From: Nocardiopsis ganjiahuensis DSM 45031
GTDB lineage: Bacteria; Actinomycetota; Actinomycetes; Streptosporangiales; Streptosporangiaceae
Direction of reading: 5' to 3'
Length of the DNA stretch: 64,000 bases
Assembly: GCF_000341085.1 (NCBI RefSeq)
Contig: NZ_ANBA01000002.1
Location: 248,001-312,000 of the forward strand
Below are positions 26,116 to 33,105 of the stretch, piece by piece. The position numbers and the translations under genes were made by a program. The notes beneath the pieces are model-generated. The model was not told the origin of the DNA. It did not search any database and saw only the letters and a program-made list of their open reading frames with translations. How positions within the stretch are numbered: position 1 is the first letter of the stretch; every line of letters starts with the position of its first letter.

Positions 26116-27069
26116 CTACCTCCCCGTCTTCCAGCAGGCGGCCCAGTGGCCGGGGTCGATCTCCACCAGCGGCGGAGTCTCGGAGCACTCCTCCGAGGCG
26201 ATGGGGCAGCGGTCCTTGAACCGGCAGCCCGTGGGCGGCTTCAGCAGCCCGGGCGGGGTGCCGGGGATGCCCTCCAGCCGCGTGTCCTCCGTGGTCGTGC
26301 CGACCTCGGGCAGCGCCCCGATCAGCATCTTGGTGTAGGGGTGCTGCGGGTCGTTGATGATCGTGCTCGCCGGGGCCTTCTCGGCGATCCGGCCCGCGTA
26401 CATCACCATGACCGTGTCGGCCATCTGGTAGACGAGCGAGATGTCGTGGGTCACGAAGATCATGCTCTTGACGTAACCGCGGTCGCGGAACTCCACCATG
26501 GACTCGACCACCGACCGCTGGGTCGACACGTCCAGGGCCGACGTGGCCTCGTCCGCGATGAGCAGGGACGGGTTGAGCAGGGTGGCCATGACCATGACCA
26601 CGCGCTGCTTCATCCCGCCGGACAGCTCGATCGGGAACCGGTTGAGCACGTCGGGGTCGAGCCCGACCAGCTCCAGGCGCCGGTTGAGCTCCTCGGCGAT
26701 CGTGTTCGGGCGCACGCCGCGCGAACGCAGCAGCTCGTTGATCATCCGCCCGATCTTGCGGGTGGGGTTGAGCGCGCTCATCGCGTACTGCGGGATGAGC
26801 GAGATCTCGTGGAAGCGGAAGGGGGTCATCGCCCGGTCGTCGGCGATGGGCACGTCCTTGCCGTCCAGCTCGATCGTGCCGTCCACGTGCCGCATCCGGC
26901 CGTCGAGCCGGATCAGGCTCTTGCCGAGGGTGGACTTGCCGCAGCCGGACTCCCCGGCCAGGCCCATGATCTCCCCGTCCGCGAGGTCGAAGCTCACCCC
27001 GTCGAGGGCGTGGACGTCCCCGCGCAGGGTCTGGTAGTAGACCTTCAGGTCGTTGACGCGCAGGGTCAT
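26116..27069 (-). CDS. Sugar/oligopeptide ABC transporter ATPase (DppD-like)
   Basis: 317 residues. Walker A GESGCGKST, Q-loop IPQYAMSALNP, signature LSGGMKQR, Walker B LLIADEATSALD and H-loop VTHDISLVYQMADTV. The C-terminal oligopeptide domain carries the usual Cys pattern in GCRFKDRCPIASEEC. The start at 27069 comes directly after the permease stop at 27071, so translation is coupled. It is the partner of the ATPase downstream; the two would form a heterodimer. The family name is peptide transport, but the operon context indicates oligosaccharides. Confidence 0.94.
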   Translation of the reverse strand: MTLRVNDLKVYYQTLRGDVHALDGVSFDLADGEIMGLAGESGCGKSTLGKSLIRLDGRMRHVDGTIELDGKDVPIADDRAMTPFRFHEISLIPQYAMSALNPTRKIGRMINELLRSRGVRPNTIAEELNRRLELVGLDPDVLNRFPIELSGGMKQRVVMVMATLLNPSLLIADEATSALDVSTQRSVVESMVEFRDRGYVKSMIFVTHDISLVYQMADTVMVMYAGRIAEKAPASTIINDPQHPYTKMLIGALPEVGTTTEDTRLEGIPGTPPGLLKPPTGCRFKDRCPIASEECSETPPLVEIDPGHWAACWKTGR

Positions 27070-27070
27070 C

Positions 27071-27982
27071 TCACAGCTCCCGCAGCTTGGGGTTGAAGAC
27101 CTCGTCCAACCCGACGTTGAGGATGTACATCGAACCGACGAGGACGGTGATCCCGGTACCTGGCGGGATGAACCACCACCACATACCGAGTTGGAGGGCG
27201 CTCCATCCGACGGCGTTCTCCAGCATCAGGCCGAGGGAGACACCGCCCGCCGGTCCGAGTCCGATGAAGTCGAGGCCGGCCGCGATGAGGATGGCCCCGC
27301 CGAACAGCAGGATGAACGACATCACCAGGTAGGAGCTCATGTTGGGGGCGACCTCGGAGGTGATGATCCGCCAGGTGCGCCGTCCGCTGAGCCGGGCCAG
27401 GTCCACGTAGTCGCGGGTGGCCAGGGAGAGAGCCTGGGAACGCACCGCGCGCGCGGCCCAGGGCCAGGAGGTCAGGCCGATGAACAGCGCCTGGACGAGC
27501 AGTCCGCGCACGTCGAGGTAGGCGACGGCGACGATCAGCACGACCATGCCGGGCAGGACCAGCACGACGTTGGTGAGCATGTTGAGGATCTCGTCGACGA
27601 TCCCGCCCTTGTATCCGGCCACGAAACCGATCGTGGTGCCGACGACGAAGGCGATGCCGCCGCCGAGGGCCCCGGTGAAGAAGGTGGAGCGCAGACCGTG
27701 GACGAACTGCGCCCAGATGTCCTGGCCGAACGTGGTGGTGCCGAACCAGTACTCGGAGCTGGGCGGCTGGCTCTGCGGACCGACGTACTCGTTGGGCCCG
27801 TGGTCGACGAACAGGGGGCCGATGAGACCGGTCAGGAGGAGGATGAGCACGATGCTCGAGCCGATGAGCAGTTTGGGGTTGCGCCGGGCGAAGTGCAGGG
27901 TCTCGGAGACCTTGCGCTCGCCGACCGCCTCGGGGGCGCTCGCGCCGTCGGCGGCCCCAGGGGCTCCTGGGATGTTGCTCAT
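27071..27982 (-). CDS. Sugar/oligopeptide ABC transporter permease (DppC-like)
   Basis: 303 residues, six membrane helices. FARRNPKLLIGSSIVLILLLTGLIGPLF is the typical DppC first helix; HWFGT-like SSEYWFGTTTFGQDIWAQFVHGLR and the EAA loop SLATRDYVDLARLSGRRTWRIITSEVAPNM are conserved. ATG at 27982 overlaps the stop of the preceding permease by four bases (ATGA) and has GGAGG upstream. The soluble N-terminal extension of about 35 residues is short and Ala/Gly-rich. Confidence 0.94.
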   Translation of the reverse strand: MSNIPGAPGAADGASAPEAVGERKVSETLHFARRNPKLLIGSSIVLILLLTGLIGPLFVDHGPNEYVGPQSQPPSSEYWFGTTTFGQDIWAQFVHGLRSTFFTGALGGGIAFVVGTTIGFVAGYKGGIVDEILNMLTNVVLVLPGMVVLIVAVAYLDVRGLLVQALFIGLTSWPWAARAVRSQALSLATRDYVDLARLSGRRTWRIITSEVAPNMSSYLVMSFILLFGGAILIAAGLDFIGLGPAGGVSLGLMLENAVGWSALQLGMWWWFIPPGTGITVLVGSMYILNVGLDEVFNPKLREL

Positions 27983-28974
27983 GAGGAGCCTCCCGTCATC
28001 TGGACGCGCGTGCGCGGGTCGACCAGGACGTAGATGATGTCGATGATGAAGTTGGCGATCAGCACGCCGATGACCACGAACAGGAAGATGCCCTGCAGGA
28101 GGAAGAAGTCGCGGTTGTTCAGCGAGTTGAGCATCAGTGTCCCGAGACCCGGGTAGTTGAAGACGATCTCGGTGAGCAGCGCTCCGGCGATGAGGGTGCC
28201 CAGCTGGACGGCGAGTCCGGTGATCTGCGGCAGCATCGCGTTGCGGAAGGCGTAGCGGCGGATCAGCCGGCGCGGGGCGCCGAGCGCCTGGAGGTAGTTC
28301 GAGTAGTCCGCCTCCAGCTCGTAGATGATCATGTTGCGCATGCCGATCGCCCAGCCGCCCAGCGCCACGACGAACATGGACAGGAACGGCAGGAACCAGT
28401 GGCTGAGCAGGTTCGAGATGAACACCCACGAGAACGAGGGTGTGAGCGCGAAGCTGTAGCCGCCGGCGGTCGGGAAGAACCCGCCGTTGACCGCGAGCGC
28501 CCAGGCCAGCAGCAGGGCGATCCACATGTAGGGGGTCGCGGTGAGGATGTAGCCGATCGGCAGGAGGGTGTTGTCCAGGATCTTGCTGCGGGCGGCGAAG
28601 GCGCCGAAGCGGTTCCCGATGATCCAGCTCAGGATGATGGCGGGGAGCAGCAGGCCCACGGTGAAGGGCACGGCACGCAGGATGATGTCCGTGACGGGCT
28701 CGGGGTAGAGCCACACGCTGATCCCCAGGTCTCCGCGGAACAGTCCCGCCCAGAAACTGAAGTACTGCTGGTGAAGCGGGGTGTCGAGCCCGAAGACGTC
28801 GTTGTAGTACGCCGTCATCCGCTCCAGGGCCTCAGGATCGGAGATCGAGGCCCTGCTGAGCATGCTGCTGACGGGGTCGCCGGGCATGAAGCGCGGGATC
28901 ATCCAGTTGATGGTGACCGCGACGACGAAGGTGATGCCGTAGATGCCGATCTTGCGGCCCATATAGCGCCACAC
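27979..28974 (-). CDS. Sugar/oligopeptide ABC transporter permease (DppB-like)
   Basis: 331 residues from the GTG at 28974, chosen because GGAGG lies 6 bases before it; the later ATG at 28962 is too far from any ribosome binding site. Helices include IGIYGITFVVAVTINWMIPRFMPGDP, with the family FMPGDP motif. The EAA loop reads MIIYELEADYSNYLQALGAPRRLIRRYAFRNAMLPQITGLA. Its stop overlaps the next permease start. It pairs with that permease to form the membrane channel. Confidence 0.94.
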   Translation of the reverse strand: MWRYMGRKIGIYGITFVVAVTINWMIPRFMPGDPVSSMLSRASISDPEALERMTAYYNDVFGLDTPLHQQYFSFWAGLFRGDLGISVWLYPEPVTDIILRAVPFTVGLLLPAIILSWIIGNRFGAFAARSKILDNTLLPIGYILTATPYMWIALLLAWALAVNGGFFPTAGGYSFALTPSFSWVFISNLLSHWFLPFLSMFVVALGGWAIGMRNMIIYELEADYSNYLQALGAPRRLIRRYAFRNAMLPQITGLAVQLGTLIAGALLTEIVFNYPGLGTLMLNSLNNRDFFLLQGIFLFVVIGVLIANFIIDIIYVLVDPRTRVQMTGGSS

Positions 28975-29003
28975 GGGTGTCCTCCAGGTGTGGGGGCGCG
29001 GGT

Positions 29004-29036
29004 CGTGGAGCGCTCCCACGAAGGGAGCGCTCCACG
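29004..29036 (-). terminator. Intercistronic hairpin built from CebR-like cores
   Basis: Perfect 14-base arms, CGTGGAGCGCTCCC and GGGAGCGCTCCACG, with loop ACGAA, between the binding-protein and first permease genes. Each arm holds GGAGCGCTCC, the core of the CebR-type box found at the operon promoter. It may work as an RNA hairpin, as DNA sites, or both. Confidence 0.75.
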
Positions 29037-29042
29037 GATGCG

Positions 29043-30746
29043 CTATTCGGCCAGTTCGATCTCGGCGAGGGTGTAGATGGCACCCATCTGGTACATGTTG
29101 TTCCACATGGTGGCGAAGTTGTCGGGCGTGTCCGAGGCTTCGCTGGGCCAGTTGGTCCACACGTTGTTACTGGCCTGTGACCACATGCCGTTGTACCAGA
29201 GCGGGATGATCGGCAGGTCCTCCAGGAAGATCTCCTGCAGGTCCGAGGTGATCTCGGCAGCGCCCTCGACGTCGTCCGCGGGGACGGCGGCGAGCTGCTG
29301 GGTCAGGTCCCACGCCTCCTCGTTCTCGTACCGCGCGTAGTTGGCCGTGGTCTGCTGCTCGTTGATCGGCAGCTGGAAGATGAAGTCGTAGTAGGTCCAG
29401 GGCGTGTTGCTCAGGCCCCGGTCGTTGTTGATCATCAGGTCGAACTCCGCCTTGCGGAAGTTCTCGATGAGCAGGTCGTGCTCGGGGAAGGCGGGCTCGA
29501 CGTTGATCCCGACCTCCTGGGCGTTCCCGGCGATGACGTTCGCCGACTCCATCCAGTCGGTCCAGCCGGAGGGGACCTCCAGGGTGAGGGTGATCTCCTC
29601 GCCGTCGGGGGTCTCGACGAAACCGTCGCCGTCCTCGTCCAGGTAGCCCGCCTCCTCGAGGATGGCCACCGCCTCGGAGGCGTCGAAGGAGAAGCCCTCC
29701 TCGGAGACCAGCTCGTGGTCGATGTAGTCGTCCCACTGCGGGAGCAGGCCGGAGGGGTCGGCCGGCTCCACCAGGTTGGTGTAGGGGCCCGTGACGATCT
29801 GTTCGAGGTCGATCGCGTGAGCCAGCGCGCTGCGGAACACGGGGTCGCCCAGCGCCGGGTGCTCGTGGTTGGGGATCAGCCAGGCGGTGTTCGCGGACTG
29901 CATGTAGGGCGCGCCCGCGTAGTAGCTGGTGATGTTGTTGTCGTCGTTGATGACCTGGTCGATACCCGGGAGGAAGTTGTTCGAGAGATCGATCTCGTGG
30001 TTGTTGAGCATGTTCATCGTGACGTCGTTGGACGCGTTCACGATGTCCACGATGTAGGTCGGCTTCATCTCCAGGCCGAGGGCCTCGGTGCCCCACCAGT
30101 CGTCGTTGCGCTTCCAGACCATGCGGTCGTCGGCGTGGTTCTCGTAGACGTAGGCGCCGGTACCGACCGGATCCTGGTTGGGGTCGTCGGTGACCTTCGA
30201 CTCGTCCTTGTCCGCCCAGATGTGGTCGGGGACGATCGCGCGGGCCGAGACCCAGTTCATCCACTCCTGGGGGCGGGGCTCGGAGAAGGTGAGGGTGACC
30301 TCGCGCTCCCCAGTAGCCTCGGCGCTCTCCAGGTAGTCCCAGACGTTGCTGTAGTGGATGTCGAAGTGACCGAGCTCCAGGGTGGTGACGACGTCCTCGG
30401 CGACCAGGGGTTCGCCGTCGGTCCACTCGACGCCCTCACGAAGGGTGATGACGTGGGTGTTCTCGTCAGGCCACTCGTCGCTCTCGGCGAGCCAGGGCGT
30501 GTACTCGTTCTCGTTGGGGTCGAAGAGGAAGAGCGGCTCGTAGACCAGCCCCACCGTTCCAACCGCGTAGTTGCCCTCCATGATCGGGTTCCAGTTGGTC
30601 GGAGGACCCCAGGCGGTGCCCGTGGTGTACAGCGTCTCGTTCCGGGGGTAACCCTCGGAACCTCCGCCCTCGCCGCCTTCGCCCGAGCACGCGCTGGCCA
30701 CCATCACCAGTGCTGCCAGAGCAGCGGGAAGCCTCAGAGATTTCAT
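29043..30746 (-). CDS. Oligosaccharide-binding lipoprotein of peptide-family ABC importer
   Basis: 567 residues. Lipoprotein signal MKSLRLPAALAALVMVASAC, with the Cys at residue 20, followed by a Gly/Glu linker. The mature start RNETLYTTGTAWGPPTNWNPIMEGNYAVGTVGLVYEPLFLFDPNENEYTPWLAES is of the subgroup known to bind cello- and manno-oligosaccharides (as in Thermotoga) rather than peptides; this assignment comes from memory of those proteins. Trp is frequent, as in sugar sites. GAAGGAG decides the start at 30746. It is first in the five-gene transport unit ending in beta-mannosidase and is preceded by two operator-like palindromes. Confidence 0.9.
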   Translation of the reverse strand: MKSLRLPAALAALVMVASACSGEGGEGGGSEGYPRNETLYTTGTAWGPPTNWNPIMEGNYAVGTVGLVYEPLFLFDPNENEYTPWLAESDEWPDENTHVITLREGVEWTDGEPLVAEDVVTTLELGHFDIHYSNVWDYLESAEATGEREVTLTFSEPRPQEWMNWVSARAIVPDHIWADKDESKVTDDPNQDPVGTGAYVYENHADDRMVWKRNDDWWGTEALGLEMKPTYIVDIVNASNDVTMNMLNNHEIDLSNNFLPGIDQVINDDNNITSYYAGAPYMQSANTAWLIPNHEHPALGDPVFRSALAHAIDLEQIVTGPYTNLVEPADPSGLLPQWDDYIDHELVSEEGFSFDASEAVAILEEAGYLDEDGDGFVETPDGEEITLTLEVPSGWTDWMESANVIAGNAQEVGINVEPAFPEHDLLIENFRKAEFDLMINNDRGLSNTPWTYYDFIFQLPINEQQTTANYARYENEEAWDLTQQLAAVPADDVEGAAEITSDLQEIFLEDLPIIPLWYNGMWSQASNNVWTNWPSEASDTPDNFATMWNNMYQMGAIYTLAEIELAE

Positions 30747-30811
30747 CTCGACTCCTTCTTCCACCCGGTCGGCCCTCCATACGGGGGGAAGCCGATCCTG
30801 TCTCGGAAGGC

Positions 30812-30825
30812 TGGGAGCGCTCCCA
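30812..30825. promoter_or_regulatory. Exact CebR-type operator upstream of the beta-mannoside operon
   Basis: TGGGAGCGCTCCCA, a perfect 14-base palindrome identical to the box bound by the cellobiose repressor CebR in Streptomyces. It lies 66 bases before the binding-protein start. Confidence 0.8.
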
Positions 30826-30847
30826 CTAGAGGAAGCGAAGGGCCGTT

Positions 30848-30862
30848 GCTGAACCGGGTAAG
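30848..30862. promoter_or_regulatory. Second LacI-type operator, operon side
   Basis: GCTGAACCGGGTAAG. A better palindrome of the same sequence (GCTGAACCGGTTAAGC) lies upstream of the lacI gene at 32043. This is probably the site of the local LacI protein. Confidence 0.55.
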
Positions 30863-30917
30863 TGACGTTAACAACAACACGGACGCATGAACTCCGTCAA
30901 TCCCCGACTCTTCGGTG

Positions 30918-31964
30918 TTATTCGCTTGTAACAGCGGATACGTGTGAAACCACCAACGGGCCGGTGCTCCCCCGGGGCTGCATCTCGCCCACCGAGGACT
31001 CCTCGCTCTCCACCCGCTCGTCCGCCAGCACCCGGCCGAGCATGCGTGCGACCTGGCGTCCGTGACCGACCACGTCCCGGCTGATCGCGGTCAGTGAGGG
31101 CCGCACCAGGCGGCAGAGCGCGGAGTCGTCCCAGGCCACGATCGACAGCTGGGAGGGCACGTCGACGCCCATCTCCGCCGCCACCCCGAGCCCGGCCACC
31201 GCCATCAGATCGTTGTCGTACAGCAGCGCGGTGGGCCGCTCGGCGGAGGCGAGCAGGCGGCGCGTGGTACGGGTCCCGGCCTCCCCCGTGTAGTCGGCGT
31301 GCACCGAGTACGCCTCCTCCAGGCCGGCCACGGCCGCCGCCTCCCGGAAGGCCTCGCCGCGGATCCGGGTGTGCACGAGCTCCTCCGGCCCCGCCACCCT
31401 GGCGATACGCCGGTGCCCCAGCGCCGCGAGGTAGTGGACCACCTCGCGCACCGAGGCGGCGTCGTCGGTGTACAGGCACGGCAGCCCGTCCCCGTCGTAG
31501 GGTCCGCCCAGGAGCACGGCGGGCAGGCCCAGGCTGCGGGCGGCGTCCGGCCGGGGGTCGTCCACACGCAGGTCGACCATGACCACTCCGTCGACCCGGC
31601 GCTCCGAGGCCCAGCGCCGATAGACCTCGATCTCCGCCCCTGTGTCCTCCGTGACCTGGAGTAACAGGTCTGTTCCGGCAGAGGACAGTTCCATCTCGAT
31701 GCCGGAGACCAGCTGCATGAAGAACGGCTCGATCCCGAGCGAGCGCGCCGGGCGGTCCACCACGAGGCCCACCGCGCCCACCCGACCGCCGGGCGCCAGG
31801 GCCCGGGCCGGGTTGCTGGGCGCCCACCCCAGGTCATGGGCGATGTCCAGGATCCGCTTCCGGGTCTCCTCCGAGACCCCCGGCCGACCGTTGAGCGCGT
31901 ACGAGACCGCTCCCTTGGACACACCCGCCGATTTGGCGATGTCCATGATCGTCGGCCTCCGCAT
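30918..31964 (-). CDS. LacI-family transcriptional regulator of the beta-mannoside locus
   Basis: 348 residues from the ATG at 31964; a GTG at 31976 with AGGGGA before it is the alternative. The headpiece MRRPTIMDIAKSAGVSKGAVSYALNGRPGVSEETRKRILDIAHDLGWAPSNPARAL contains the helix-turn-helix and the hinge. The core is a periplasmic-binding-protein-like sensor with VGAVGLVVDRPA, DGVVMVDLRVDDPR, PTALLYDNDLMAVAGLGVA and LSIVAWDDSALCRLVRPSLTAISRD. It is upstream of, and on the same strand as, the transport operon, with two palindromes between. The ligand is probably mannobiose or a related sugar (inferred from context). Confidence 0.93.
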   Translation of the reverse strand: MRRPTIMDIAKSAGVSKGAVSYALNGRPGVSEETRKRILDIAHDLGWAPSNPARALAPGGRVGAVGLVVDRPARSLGIEPFFMQLVSGIEMELSSAGTDLLLQVTEDTGAEIEVYRRWASERRVDGVVMVDLRVDDPRPDAARSLGLPAVLLGGPYDGDGLPCLYTDDAASVREVVHYLAALGHRRIARVAGPEELVHTRIRGEAFREAAAVAGLEEAYSVHADYTGEAGTRTTRRLLASAERPTALLYDNDLMAVAGLGVAAEMGVDVPSQLSIVAWDDSALCRLVRPSLTAISRDVVGHGRQVARMLGRVLADERVESEESSVGEMQPRGSTGPLVVSHVSAVTSE

Positions 31965-32042
31965 CACAGCCCCCACAGCGTTCCCCTAACGTCCTCTGCC
32001 CGACGTGTTCCCAGCGTTTTGCGACTCTGTGACCGCCGTGCG

Positions 32043-32058
32043 GCTGAACCGGTTAAGC
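32043..32058. promoter_or_regulatory. Second LacI-type operator, lacI side
   Basis: GCTGAACCGGTTAAGC, with a perfect AACCGGTT centre and a central CG, as LacI proteins require. It shares 13 of the first 15 or more bases with the site at 30848. It lies about 80 bases before the lacI start, so it is likely autoregulatory. Confidence 0.6.
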
Positions 32059-32119
32059 AATCGGAAGGGGATTCTACCCACGGAGGTGCGGACCATCCGG
32101 GGGATTTTCCGGGCGGCGG

Positions 32120-32998
32120 CTAACTCTGGCAGCCGGGGCACCAGTACAGGGTGCGGCCGGACAGTTCCGTGGCCGAGACCGGAGACGAGCAGATCCGGCA
32201 GGGGTCGCCGGTCCGGTAGCAGACGTAGAGGGTGTCGGGCCGGGGCACCGGTCGGGCGTCGGGGTCGGGGCGGTCCTCGGGGCGCGTGGTGATGATGTAG
32301 CCGTCCCGTACACCGTCCCGGAGCAGTCCGGTGAGGTCGGCCCACAGGACGTCCCACTGCTCCCTCGTGAGGTCGCGGCCGGGGGTCATCGGGTCGATCC
32401 CGGCCCGGAAGAGGGATTCGGCACGGTAGATGTTGCCGATGCCCGCGATGACGTCCTGACGCATCAGGAGCACCGCGAGGCTGCTGCGGGAACGGCTCAC
32501 CGTCCGCCAGGCCCGCTCCGGGTCGGCGTCGGGGCGCAGCGGGTCCGGGCCGAGCCGCTCCTGGACGGCGCGCTTGTCCTCTTCGGTGACGACCTCGCAG
32601 GCGGAGGCGCCGCGCAGGTCGGCCCAGCCGGAGGAGTTGACCAGGCGCACGCGGACCGCGCCCACCGGGTCGGGCGGCAGGACGAAGCCGTCGGGGTCGC
32701 GTTCCAGGTCGAGCCGGTCGGCGCCCTCGCTCCGGGGCGCGCCCAGGTGGCGTTCGCCGTCGGCGTCCCCGAAGGACCAGGCACCGTAGAGGCCCAGGTG
32801 CACCCGGAGCCACTCCCCGGAGTCGAAGCCGAGGAACAGGTGCTTGCCGTGGGCCTCGCTCTCCGTGAGCACCCGCCCGTCGATCCGGGCCGCGCCCTCG
32901 GCGAAGCGCCCCTGAGGGCTGGAGGCCCTCACCGCGGTGCCGCCGAAGGCCTTGTCGAAGTGCGCCGCCAGCCGGTGCAGCGTGTGGCCCTCAGGCAC
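32120..32998 (-). CDS. Fpg/Nei-family DNA glycosylase (endonuclease VIII type)
   Basis: 292 residues. Removes oxidised bases and nicks the abasic site. MPEGHTLHRLA gives the N-terminal Pro nucleophile and the Glu (PEG) after Met removal; PEGHT is the Nei2 type. EAHGKHLFLGFDSGEWLRVHLGLYG carries the conserved Lys-bearing loop. IAGIGNIYRAESLFRAGIDP is the helix-two-turn-helix. The C-terminal zinc finger is complete: CRICSSP and WCPGC. It is a single gene, with no partner recognised nearby. Confidence 0.94.
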   Translation of the reverse strand: MPEGHTLHRLAAHFDKAFGGTAVRASSPQGRFAEGAARIDGRVLTESEAHGKHLFLGFDSGEWLRVHLGLYGAWSFGDADGERHLGAPRSEGADRLDLERDPDGFVLPPDPVGAVRVRLVNSSGWADLRGASACEVVTEEDKRAVQERLGPDPLRPDADPERAWRTVSRSRSSLAVLLMRQDVIAGIGNIYRAESLFRAGIDPMTPGRDLTREQWDVLWADLTGLLRDGVRDGYIITTRPEDRPDPDARPVPRPDTLYVCYRTGDPCRICSSPVSATELSGRTLYWCPGCQS

Positions 32999-33105
32999 CC
33001 GTGTCCACCTTCCCCTCCCCGGCCCTGACCACCGGGCGAACCGGCGCGTTTCGGGCGTCTGTGTGTCGCCCCCAGGATAGTGCGGCCCCCGGGAGGACCG
33101 GCGGG

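Noticed and set aside
22554-26219. Long rightward open frame opposite the mannosidase and ATPase genes
   Set aside because: Runs antisense across three real genes, has no start signal and no recognisable domain.
27983-28714. In-frame N-terminal extension of the DppC-like permease
   Set aside because: The stretch is an out-of-frame reading of the other permease gene. The ATG at 27982 has a ribosome binding site and the typical coupled overlap.
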